Below are positions 1-7,422 of a stretch of DNA of 64,000 nucleotides, piece by piece (the first letter of the stretch is position 1; each line of letters begins with the position of its first letter). The notes beneath the pieces were generated by a model, which was not told the origin of the DNA, did not search any database, and saw nothing but the letters and a program-made list of their open reading frames with translations. The stretch spans positions 7,998,001 to 8,062,000 of the forward strand of contig NZ_CP108487.1 of the NCBI RefSeq assembly GCF_036226525.1. The letters run 5' to 3'. The stretch comes from Kribbella sp. NBC_01245. Its GTDB lineage: Bacteria > Actinomycetota > Actinomycetes > Propionibacteriales > Kribbellaceae. A program made the position numbers and the translations under genes.

Positions 1-582
1 GATGTCCCGTCCGACCTCGTCACGATGCTCTTCCGCTTGCCGCCCGACGGCAGCCCGGAGCTGGACGCGGGCGCGCTCGCTCTCGACGTACTCGCTGGTG
101 GTCAGAGCAGCCGGCTGAACCGGCGCCTGGTTCGCGACGAGCAGATCGCGCAGTCCGTCTCGGGTGGCGCCCTGCCGCTGATCGGCGGCGTCTCCTTCGG
201 CACGTTGACCGGGATCGCCGTCGAGGGCGTCGAGCTGCAGCGGGTCGAGGACGCCATCGCCGAGGAGGTCGAGAAGCTCGCGGCCGACGGCGTTACCGAC
301 GAGGAGCTGCTCACCGTGCAGGCGCAGGCCGAGCGCGATTGGCTCGAGCAACTTTCCACCTGCTCCGGCCGGGCCGACGAGTTGTCGCACCACGCGTTGC
401 TGTTCGGGGACCCGGGCCGGATCAACCGGCGCATCGACGACATTCGCGCGGTCACCGCCGAGCAGGTCCAGGCCGTCGCCGCCGAATGGATTCGCGCGGA
501 TCGCCGGGCCCAGGTCACCTACCGCAAACCTGCCGCCGAGGCCGCTGAAGAGACCATGACCACCGATGGGGAGCAGCAGTGA
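1..582 (+). CDS. M16 family zinc peptidase, 3' part (5' end outside window)
   Basis: The frame is open from base 1, so the gene starts upstream of the window; about 193 residues are visible. They match the C-terminal half of M16 (insulinase / mitochondrial processing peptidase-like) proteins: the segment after GGQSSRLNRRLVRDEQIAQS is the usual subunit-contact region, followed by the helical LLTVQAQAERDWLEQL region. The zinc motif HxxEH lies in the N-terminal half and cannot be checked here. The stop overlaps the GTG start of the next M16 gene, so the two are translationally coupled. Paired M16 genes usually encode one zinc-bearing and one metal-free subunit; this is presumably the catalytic one because its partner lacks the motif. 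Confidence 0.85.
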   Translation, partial: DVPSDLVTMLFRLPPDGSPELDAGALALDVLAGGQSSRLNRRLVRDEQIAQSVSGGALPLIGGVSFGTLTGIAVEGVELQRVEDAIAEEVEKLAADGVTDEELLTVQAQAERDWLEQLSTCSGRADELSHHALLFGDPGRINRRIDDIRAVTAEQVQAVAAEWIRADRRAQVTYRKPAAEAAEETMTTDGEQQ

Positions 583-1931
583 GCAGCCCAGCCGTGACCA
601 CCCCGCCCGCCGTCGCGCCGCCGCGGCCGTGGAAGTTCCCGACCGCGGTCAGCACGCAGACCCGGGCCGGCACCCCGGTGCACGTCTTCGAGCGCCCAGG
701 ACAGTACGTCGCGACCGTGCGCGTCACGGTCGAGCTGCCGTTGGCCGTCGAGCCGCGTGAGCTCGAAGGCGTCGCGATGATCATGTCGCGCACGCTCGAC
801 GAAGGCACCGAGCTGCGATCGGCCAACGAGTTCGCGGCCGCCCTGGAGCGGCACGGCGCGGCGTACGGCGTGGATGTCACCGCCGACGCGCTGCACGTGG
901 AGATCTCGGTGCCGGTCTCGCATCTGAGCGAGGCCGTCGCCCTGCTCGCCGAGGCCATCACCAAGCCCGCGTTCAACGCCGGCGACGTCGGCCGGCACGT
1001 CACGATCCGCCTCGGCGAGATCGGCCAGGAGCGCGCCGGCGCGGCGTACCGGGCCCGCGAGGCCTTCGCCGCCAACATCTTCGACCCGTCCGTGCGACGC
1101 TCCCGCCCGAGCGGGGGTACGCCGGACACCGTGCGCGGGCTGACCCCGGAGGCGGTGCGCGAGTTCTACCGGCGCAACATCGGGCCGGCGCGGGCGCAGA
1201 TCCTGTTCGCCGGCGATTCCGGTGGCCAGGATGTCGCCGCGATCATCGACGAGGCCTTCGGTTCGTGGACGTCGCAAGCCGAGGCGGCCACGCCGACGCC
1301 CGAGCCCATCTTCCTTTCGGGCAACCGGATCGTCGTGGTGAACCGCCCGGGTTCGGTGCAGAGCCAGCTGATGATCGGCTGCCCGGGTCCGGACCGGCGC
1401 GACGAGGTGTGGGGCGCCGCCGCGGTCGCCTCGCACGTGGTCGGCGGCACGATCAGCTCGCGGGTGGACCGGGTGCTGCGTGAGGAGAAGGGTTACACCT
1501 ACGGCACGCGATCGAGTTTCGCTGCGCCGCGCAAGGGTGGGCTGTTCAGCCTCGGTGGCTCGGTGCGGACCGAGGTGACCGGTGCGTCCGTGGATGACGC
1601 GGTGCGGATCCTGCTCGAGGCCCGCGACGGCTTGACCGATCGCGAGGTCGCCGAGGCCAAGGACAACCTGATCCGGACGGCGCCGCTGCGCTACGAGCAG
1701 GCTGACTCGATCGCGCAGCAGGTCGGCAGCAATATCGCCGCCGGGGTGCCGCTCGACTTCGCCGACACGTATCTGGCCCAGATCGCCGACACCACCGCTG
1801 AGTCGGCGACCGAGGCCTATCGCAAGTACGTCGGAACCAGCGGGCTGCTGATCGTCGTCGTAGGGGATGAGCCGGCCATCACCGGTCAGCTCACCGGCTT
1901 GGCCCTCGGAGATGTCACCGTGGTCGAGTAG
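579..1931 (+). CDS. M16 family peptidase-like protein, probable non-catalytic subunit
   Basis: 450 residues, starting at a GTG that overlaps the upstream stop. It has the two-domain M16 layout: an N-terminal domain (about 25-215) and a C-terminal domain (about 235-440) with the conserved LREEKGYTYGTRSSF segment near residue 300. At the place where active M16 enzymes carry HxxEH (about residue 70) it reads MIMSRTLDEGTE, with no histidine, so zinc binding is not expected. This fits the pattern of M16 heterodimers in which one subunit only helps bind substrate. No signal peptide is visible, so the pair probably acts in the cytoplasm on peptides. Confidence 0.88.
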   Translation: MSSPAVTTPPAVAPPRPWKFPTAVSTQTRAGTPVHVFERPGQYVATVRVTVELPLAVEPRELEGVAMIMSRTLDEGTELRSANEFAAALERHGAAYGVDVTADALHVEISVPVSHLSEAVALLAEAITKPAFNAGDVGRHVTIRLGEIGQERAGAAYRAREAFAANIFDPSVRRSRPSGGTPDTVRGLTPEAVREFYRRNIGPARAQILFAGDSGGQDVAAIIDEAFGSWTSQAEAATPTPEPIFLSGNRIVVVNRPGSVQSQLMIGCPGPDRRDEVWGAAAVASHVVGGTISSRVDRVLREEKGYTYGTRSSFAAPRKGGLFSLGGSVRTEVTGASVDDAVRILLEARDGLTDREVAEAKDNLIRTAPLRYEQADSIAQQVGSNIAAGVPLDFADTYLAQIADTTAESATEAYRKYVGTSGLLIVVVGDEPAITGQLTGLALGDVTVVE

Positions 1932-1995
1932 CCGATCCCACCACGGTGCCGCAGGGCACTGCCACAGTGCCGCGGGGCACTCGAAGGAGCCGATG

Positions 1996-2310
1996 ATGGC
2001 GCAGCAGCAGCCGACGCAGGGTTATGCCGTGCCGCAGGACAACCGGACCGCCACGGTCGCCCTGGTGCTCGGCATCGTCGGTCTGATGATGGGCGTGCTG
2101 GTTGTCGCGCCGTTCGCCTGGATTTACGGGCGGAAGGCACGCAATGAGATCGACTCGTTACCGGGTGTCTACAAGAACCGGTCGGTCGCGACGGCCGGCT
2201 ACTGGTTCGGCATCATCGGCACGGTGCTGCTGGTCGTCGTGGTGGTGCTCTGGGTAGTGATGGGCCTCATCATCGGCGCCTCGCTGGACGAACTGACCAC
2301 CGACTACTGA
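1996..2310 (+). CDS. DUF4190-type small membrane protein
   Basis: 104 residues. A Shine-Dalgarno AAGGAG at 1984-1989 precedes two consecutive ATGs; the second (1996) has the better spacing, the first (1993) is the alternative. A glutamine-rich polar N-terminus (about 20 residues) is followed by two membrane segments, about 25-46 and 70-95, separated by a short loop containing GRKARNEID. This is the layout of the actinobacterial DUF4190 family, whose function is unknown. The gene follows the M16 pair but is separated by about 60 bases and ends at a hairpin terminator, so it may be its own unit. Confidence 0.75.
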   Translation: MAQQQPTQGYAVPQDNRTATVALVLGIVGLMMGVLVVAPFAWIYGRKARNEIDSLPGVYKNRSVATAGYWFGIIGTVLLVVVVVLWVVMGLIIGASLDELTTDY

Positions 2311-2367
2311 TCACTCGCTTGATCAGTTGCCATTGACAACGTAATCCTCGCTTCGAGGTCTGGCACG

Positions 2368-2397
2368 ACGGGCTCACCGCACCTACGGTGAGCCCGT
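2368..2397 (+). terminator. Hairpin terminator after the DUF4190 gene
   Basis: A perfect 12-bp stem (2368-2379 paired with 2386-2397, arm ACGGGCTCACCG) with a 6-base loop. It lies between the DUF4190 stop and the subtilase start. There is no T-run, as is usual for actinobacterial terminators. Confidence 0.65.
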
Positions 2398-2423
2398 AAT
2401 GCTGTCCTTGGGAGGGGAAACCA

Positions 2424-4121
2424 GTGAGGGATTTCCGTCGAACTCTGGGCGTTGCCGCGGGTGTATTAGCACTCGTCGGAGCCTCGCTCACGATCACACC
2501 GACCGCGGTGGGGTCCGCGGCCGCGAGCACCACCGAATACCTGGTTCTGCTGGAGTCAGGTGCTGACCGCGCCGCCGCACTCGCCGCCGTCAAGGCCGCA
2601 GGCGGCACGCTGGTCAAGGAAAACGTCAATCTGGGCACGATGACCGTTCGTGCGCCGGCAGCAGGATTCGTCACGAAGGTGTCGAAGTCACCGGCCATCG
2701 AAGGCGCCGCGCGGAACCAGAAGATCGGCTCGGTACCGCGGTCGAAGTTGAACCCGGTCGAGCAGGAGCACCTGATCGCGGGTGCTGCTCGGGCTGCCAA
2801 GTCCTCCGCGGCTACGGCTGCGGTGGGGATGGACCCGCTCGACACCAAGTTGTGGGGTCTGCGGATGGTCCGCTCCGACCTCGCCCGTGAGGTTCAACCC
2901 GGCAAGAAGCTCGTCAAGGTGGGCGTGCTCGACTCGGGTATCGACGCCCGCAACCCCGATATCGCCCCGAACTTCGACTGGGCCCTGTCGCGCAACTTCG
3001 TGACGGATATTCCCGAGGTCGACGGGCCGTGCGAGTTCGCGAGTTGTGTCGACCCGGTCGGCTGGGACGACAGCGGTCACGGTACGCACGTGGCCGGCAC
3101 GATCGGCGCCGCCGCGAACGGCCTCGGCGTCTCGGGTGTCGCCCCGAACGTCAGCCTGGTGGAGATCCGAGGCGGTCAGGACAGTGGATTCCTTTTCCTC
3201 GGACCGGTCGTGGACGCGTTGACGTACGCCGCCGACGTACGGCTCGATGTGGTGAACATGTCGTTCTACATCGACCCGTGGCTCTACAACTGCTTCGCCA
3301 ACCCGGCCGATAGCCCAGAGGCGCAGGCGGAGCAGCGGACGATCATCGCGGTGGTTACCCGTGCGCTGGAATACGCGCACGACCGGCAGGTCACGCTGGT
3401 CGGCTCACTGGGTAACAACCATGAGGATCTGGGCAAACCGCGGACCGACTTCTCGAGCCCGGACTACGGCGACGTACCGCCGTACCCGCGACCGATTGAC
3501 AACGCGACCTGCTTCGATCTGCCGATCGAGGGGCCGCACGTGATCGGCGTTTCGGCTCTCGGCCCGTCCGAGAAGAAGGCCGACTACTCGAACTACGGTC
3601 TGGAGCAGATCGAGGTGTCGGCCCCTGGTGGCTGGTTCCGCGACTTCTTCGGTACGCCGAACTTCAGGGTGAACGAGAACCTCATCCTGTCGACGTACCC
3701 CGTCAACACACTGCAGGCCGACGGTCTCGTGGACGCCGCCGGCAACATCACCCCAGCCGGAGTGGCCGGGGGAATCCAGAAGGAATGCCCGGCGGGGGAG
3801 ACCGACTACACCCGCTGTGGCTACTACAACTACCTGCAAGGTACGTCGATGGCCTCGCCGCATGCGACTGGCGTAGTCGCTCTGATCGTCAGCCAGTTCG
3901 GCAAGGGCACTGGTGCGAAGTTCGGCCTCTCGCCGGACCAGGTGCACAAGAGGCTCTTCAGCTCGGCACAGGAGCGGTCGTGCCCAGTGCCGCCTCTGCA
4001 GACGTACACCAACGAGGGACGGTCTGCGGAGTTCAACGCTCTCTGTGAAGGCACTACGAGCTTCAACGGGTTCTACGGTCACGGGATCGTAGACGCCTAT
4101 GGAGCAGTCACTCAGAAGTAG
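2424..4121 (+). CDS. Secreted subtilisin-like serine peptidase (S8)
   Basis: 565 residues, GTG start behind GGGAGGGG. Residues 1-34 form a signal peptide (basic start, hydrophobic core, Ala-rich end). Residues about 35-100 resemble an I9 propeptide inhibitor domain. The catalytic domain shows the triad: Asp in VGVLDSGID (about residue 173), His in SGHGTHVAGTIG (about 220), Ser in LQGTSMASPHATG (about 478). Cysteine pairs in loops suggest disulfides outside the cell. The length exceeds minimal subtilisins mainly because of long loops before the serine block. Hairpins flank the gene on both sides, so it is probably transcribed alone. Substrate unknown. Confidence 0.93.
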   Translation: MRDFRRTLGVAAGVLALVGASLTITPTAVGSAAASTTEYLVLLESGADRAAALAAVKAAGGTLVKENVNLGTMTVRAPAAGFVTKVSKSPAIEGAARNQKIGSVPRSKLNPVEQEHLIAGAARAAKSSAATAAVGMDPLDTKLWGLRMVRSDLAREVQPGKKLVKVGVLDSGIDARNPDIAPNFDWALSRNFVTDIPEVDGPCEFASCVDPVGWDDSGHGTHVAGTIGAAANGLGVSGVAPNVSLVEIRGGQDSGFLFLGPVVDALTYAADVRLDVVNMSFYIDPWLYNCFANPADSPEAQAEQRTIIAVVTRALEYAHDRQVTLVGSLGNNHEDLGKPRTDFSSPDYGDVPPYPRPIDNATCFDLPIEGPHVIGVSALGPSEKKADYSNYGLEQIEVSAPGGWFRDFFGTPNFRVNENLILSTYPVNTLQADGLVDAAGNITPAGVAGGIQKECPAGETDYTRCGYYNYLQGTSMASPHATGVVALIVSQFGKGTGAKFGLSPDQVHKRLFSSAQERSCPVPPLQTYTNEGRSAEFNALCEGTTSFNGFYGHGIVDAYGAVTQK

Positions 4122-4128
4122 AACGCAC

Positions 4129-4160
4129 TGTGGGCCCGGGAGTCAGCTCCCGGGCCCACA
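4129..4160. terminator. Bidirectional terminator between subtilase and CBS gene
   Basis: A perfect 14-bp GC-rich stem (4129-4142 with 4147-4160, arm TGTGGGCCCGGGAG) and a 4-base loop TCAG. It sits 7 bases after the subtilase stop and 18 bases before the convergent CBS gene's stop, so it can end transcription from both sides. Confidence 0.85.
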
Positions 4161-4178
4161 GGTGTTTCTGGCTTGGGG

Positions 4179-4610
4179 TCAGCCTGCCGAAGCGATGTAC
4201 TTCGAGAGTTGCTCGCGCTCGAACTCCAGTTCACCGATGCGGGTCTTGACCACGTCACCGATGCTGACGATGCCGGACAGCGAGCCGTCGATGACCACCG
4301 GCACATGCCGGATCCGGCGGTCGGTCATCAGCCGCATCAGGTCGTCGATATGGGTATCCGGGTCACAGGTATGGACTTCAGCCGTCATGATCGTGGCCAC
4401 CTGGGCCCGTAGGCCGTCCGGGTCACGATGAATCAGGCGAACGATGTCACGTTCGGAGACGATGCCGTCCACGGAACGGCCGTCGGCGCTGACCACGAGC
4501 GCGCCGACATTGTGCTCGGCCAGCAGAGCGAGCAGCTCGCTGACGGTGGCTTCTGGAGAGATGGTCACGACTTCATTGCCCTTGCCGCGCAGAACGTCGT
4601 TGATCTTCAT
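4179..4610 (-). CDS. CBS-domain pair protein
   Basis: 143 residues made of a tandem CBS pair (a Bateman module): first CBS about 7-65, second about 72-130, each with the usual beta-alpha-beta pattern and a DG/D(S/R) turn (SERDIVRLIHRDPDGL; SIGDVVKTRIGEL). Such stand-alone modules bind adenosine nucleotides and often act as energy or redox sensors. The start is set by AGGAGG, 5 bases before the ATG at 4610; a longer frame to 4640 has no ribosome site. The likely partner is not visible in the neighbourhood. Confidence 0.88.
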   Translation of the reverse strand: MKINDVLRGKGNEVVTISPEATVSELLALLAEHNVGALVVSADGRSVDGIVSERDIVRLIHRDPDGLRAQVATIMTAEVHTCDPDTHIDDLMRLMTDRRIRHVPVVIDGSLSGIVSIGDVVKTRIGELEFEREQLSKYIASAG

Positions 4611-4722
4611 GGAGCCTCCTGCTTCGTCTTCGGAGCCCAAAAGCCAAGGCTAGCCAGGATCTTGCTTCCCGTCAGTAGTAAACGCGTTGCCCTGTTGTAA
4701 CGACCTCTGACACCATCCGGCG

Positions 4723-5949
4723 GTGAGCTCCGATCGCAGTGGCTGGCGGGCAGATCTGGCAGTGCTCCGTCACCGCAGCGTCCGGACCTTCCTCGCCGCC
4801 CGGTTCATCTCCGTGCTGGGCTCGTCGATCGCCCCGATCGCGCTGGTTTTCGCCGTTCTGGACATCTCCGACTCGGCGACGGCGGTCGGCGTCGTATTGG
4901 CGGCGCGCAGCATCCCGCAGGTGGTGCTGATGCTGGTCGGCGGCGTGATCGCGGACCGGCTGCCGCGCAATCTCGTCATCGTCGTGGCCAACGCGATCTG
5001 CGCGATCACCCAGGCCCTCGCAGCGACCCTGCTCGTCACCGGTCATGCCGAGATCTGGCAACTGGCGGTGATCGAGGCGGTCAACGGTGCTGCCGCGGCC
5101 TTCGTCTTCCCCGCGATGGTGGGGATTCTGCCCGCGCTGATCGACCGCGCCGAACTGCCGCAGGCGAACGCGCTCGCGGGTTTCGCCAAGTCCAGCGCGC
5201 TGATCGGCGGCAGTGCGCTCGCGGGCGTGATCGTGGCCTTCGCGGGTTCGGCGACCGGCCTGTACGTCGACGCGGCCACCTTCGCGCTTGGCGCCTTCCT
5301 GATGTCGCGACTGCGGATGCCGCCGATCGAGCGCAGCGGCGAATCGATGCTGACGGAACTTCGGGTCGGCTGGACCGAGTTCGTATCGCACCAGTGGGTC
5401 TGGGTCATCGTCGCCGCGTTCGGCCTGATCAACCTGACCTGGGCCGCTTGCTGGGCAACCCTCGGCCCGGTCATCGCCGACGACACCTTCGGCCGGGCCG
5501 GCTGGGGCGTGGTCAGCGCGGCCTTCGGCGCGGGCCTGATCGTCGGCGGTTTGCTGATGGTCCGGGTCAAGCCGCGGTTTCCCCTTCGTGCGGGCATGAT
5601 CGGTACGTTCCTGACCGCGCCGGTCCTGCTCTGCCTGGCCGTACTGCCGACCACCTGGGCCGTAGCGGCCGCCGCCTTCTGCACCGGAATCGGCTTCGAG
5701 ATGTTCGGCATCGGCTGGGAAACCGCCATCGGCCAGCACATCCCGCTCGACAAGATCTCCCGCGTCTCGTCGTACGACGCCCTCGGCTCCTTCGTCGCGA
5801 TCCCCCTCGGCCAACTCAGCGCCGGCTACCTCGCAGGCACCCTCACCGCCCGCACGGTAGAGATCTACGGCGCCACCCTCATCACCCTCCTAGTCCTAAC
5901 CACCCTCCTCTTCCCCTCAATCCGCACCCTCCCCCGCTCCACCACCTAA
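4723..5949 (+). CDS. MFS transporter (EntS/MFS_3-like exporter)
   Basis: 408 residues with about 12 hydrophobic segments. The N-terminal RTFLAARFISVLGSSIAPIA and the loop VLAARSIPQVVLMLVGGVIADRLPRN correspond to the major-facilitator motif A region (G-x-x-x-D-R) between helices 2 and 3. The closest family known to me is the MFS_3/enterobactin-exporter group, many members of which are multidrug or siderophore exporters; substrate cannot be inferred. GTG start with a weak ribosome site. The last 60 bases are pyrimidine-rich with proline/threonine codons. Divergent from the CBS gene with about 110 bases between. Confidence 0.85.
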   Translation: MSSDRSGWRADLAVLRHRSVRTFLAARFISVLGSSIAPIALVFAVLDISDSATAVGVVLAARSIPQVVLMLVGGVIADRLPRNLVIVVANAICAITQALAATLLVTGHAEIWQLAVIEAVNGAAAAFVFPAMVGILPALIDRAELPQANALAGFAKSSALIGGSALAGVIVAFAGSATGLYVDAATFALGAFLMSRLRMPPIERSGESMLTELRVGWTEFVSHQWVWVIVAAFGLINLTWAACWATLGPVIADDTFGRAGWGVVSAAFGAGLIVGGLLMVRVKPRFPLRAGMIGTFLTAPVLLCLAVLPTTWAVAAAAFCTGIGFEMFGIGWETAIGQHIPLDKISRVSSYDALGSFVAIPLGQLSAGYLAGTLTARTVEIYGATLITLLVLTTLLFPSIRTLPRSTT

Positions 5950-5967
5950 CCCCCCGGCCACACGCTC

Positions 5968-6245
5968 CTCCCGGCGTGTCGGTATCCCGTTCATCGGGCC
6001 CTTCTGACGCGGCGTGTCGAGGTTCATCGGTCCCTTGTGACCAAAGGTGACCGATGAATGCAAAGAGAGGGTGCCTGGCGGATCGCCGCGAAAAGGCTTC
6101 CCGCCCTGGTCGCGAGGGCTCGATTAGGCGTCGGCGACTGGTCAGAAGGGACCGACGAACCGCGACACGCCGCATCACAAGGGCTCGATGAACCGCGACA
6201 CGCCGCGTCAGAAGGGACCGATGAGCGGGAAGCGACACGCCGGGA
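5968..6245. repeat. Compound inverted repeat built from a reiterated ~35-bp unit
   Basis: The 428-base gap between the MFS and lipoprotein genes is dominated by this structure. Arms at about 5968-6041 and 6173-6245 are inverted copies of each other (about 66 of 73 positions equal). Each arm is itself made of tandem units containing GGCGTGTCG, GTTCATCGG and CCCTTCTGAC: two units on the left and, inverted, three on the right (an extra one at about 6140-6172). The middle (6050-6135) is unrelated. A short stretch at 6051-6069 loosely resembles the arm end of the hairpin family at 17843, 26767 and 59804. No coding function is supported. Confidence 0.8.
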
Positions 6246-6377
6246 GAGTGGCGGGGCGCGAGGGGGTAACGGAGGGTGGTGGGTGCGTAACGTGGGGGAG
6301 TGGTGGGGCGTTAGGGAATGAGCAGGCCGTCGTTCTAGGTCCGTGTTGCTGCTGGGGAGTCGTCACGGGAGGGTTCG

Positions 6378-7289
6378 ATGAGGGCGCTGGCTGCCGTTGG
6401 GGTGGTGGTGATGCTGGTGGCGTGTTCGGGGTGTGGGGGGCAGAGTCGGGAGCCGGGTTCGCGGACGGACGCGTTCTGTAAGCCGGCCAAGGCTCGTGGG
6501 GCGGCGGCGCTGACCGATGATCGTGGCGCCATTCCGGCGAACAACATCGTGCCGGTGAGCTCGGCGACGGGCCAGTTCCGGACCGTGCTCGCGCTGACCG
6601 CGACGATCTCCCGGGCGATTTCGCCTGCCGACGTCGAGAAGGTGGCTCGGGCTGTGAGTGCGGATCGGGCGAAGGCTGTCGAAACCGCATTGGCCGACCT
6701 TCGGGGCTTGCCCGCGAAATCCCGGCTGACGGCGTTGGCCATCGGCGTACCGGCTGAACGGTCCGCTGGGGCTGTTGCGGCGCTGTACGCTGCCGCGTTG
6801 TTGCGGGCCGATGTCGCTGTGACCACCTTGCCGGTGGCAGACGCGGGTACGGCGCTGCGCCAGCTTGGGGCCGGGCGGATCGGGCTGGTGCCGCTGCCAC
6901 TTGGTGCCGTTGCGACAGCTGTCGGTGCTCCCAAAGGCCCGGGCGAGTTGCAGGCCCGGTTGCAGGCCGTGTCGACCGCGGGCATGAAGCGCAATGTGGC
7001 GATCGGCGCGCCGACGCAGGTCGCGGATCAGCCGGTGCTGGCGCTTTCGCCGTCGGTCGCGAGTTCGCTGTCGGTGCACACGATCGCGGGTCTGATCGAG
7101 CTCTGCGGCAAGAAGGGGCTGGTGATCGGCGCGACCGAGAAGGTCCACGACGCCGCGACGGCCTTCACCAAGACTTACGGACCTCCCGTCACCACGCTCA
7201 AGGGCACCACCGCGCTCGCCGCGTTGGAGGCCGGCCGGGTGACCGCCGTACTGGTCACCGCGAAGGAGCTGGCCATGGCGCGCCGGTGA
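6378..7289 (+). CDS. Putative lipoprotein, possibly a degenerate substrate-binding protein
   Basis: 303 residues, ATG at 6378 behind GGGAGGG. The N-terminus is a lipoprotein signal with lipobox LVAC (Cys16), so the mature protein should be anchored on the outer face of the membrane. The remaining sequence is Ala/Val-rich. Two halves can be recognised; the C-terminal half (LALSPSVASSLSVHTIAGLI, then KGLVIGATEK) is weakly reminiscent of OpuAC-type quaternary-amine binding proteins, but no transporter genes are adjacent. It precedes the giant surface protein by 133 bases. The function is uncertain; lipoprotein status is more secure than the fold. Confidence 0.65.
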   Translation: MRALAAVGVVVMLVACSGCGGQSREPGSRTDAFCKPAKARGAAALTDDRGAIPANNIVPVSSATGQFRTVLALTATISRAISPADVEKVARAVSADRAKAVETALADLRGLPAKSRLTALAIGVPAERSAGAVAALYAAALLRADVAVTTLPVADAGTALRQLGAGRIGLVPLPLGAVATAVGAPKGPGELQARLQAVSTAGMKRNVAIGAPTQVADQPVLALSPSVASSLSVHTIAGLIELCGKKGLVIGATEKVHDAATAFTKTYGPPVTTLKGTTALAALEAGRVTAVLVTAKELAMARR

Positions 7290-7422
7290 TCACTGTTGCT
7301 AGCGGCAACTTCATGAGATGTTGCCGTCGGCAATGAAGCGATAACGCACAAGTGAACGCACCACCTCTGCAGTTGAATCGCAAGGCATGCGCCCGCCACG
7401 CTGCCACGCCTGAGAAATTGGG

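Noticed and set aside
4672..5814. Minus-strand frame of 380 codons opposite the MFS transporter
   Set aside because: Composition is Arg/Asp/Gln-rich without hydrophobic core; the sense strand has clear transporter helices.
7290..7422. Two small adjacent hairpins (GTTGC...GCAAC and TTGCC...GGCAA) before the giant gene
   Set aside because: Stems of only 5-6 bp; they could be chance and no regulator is linked.
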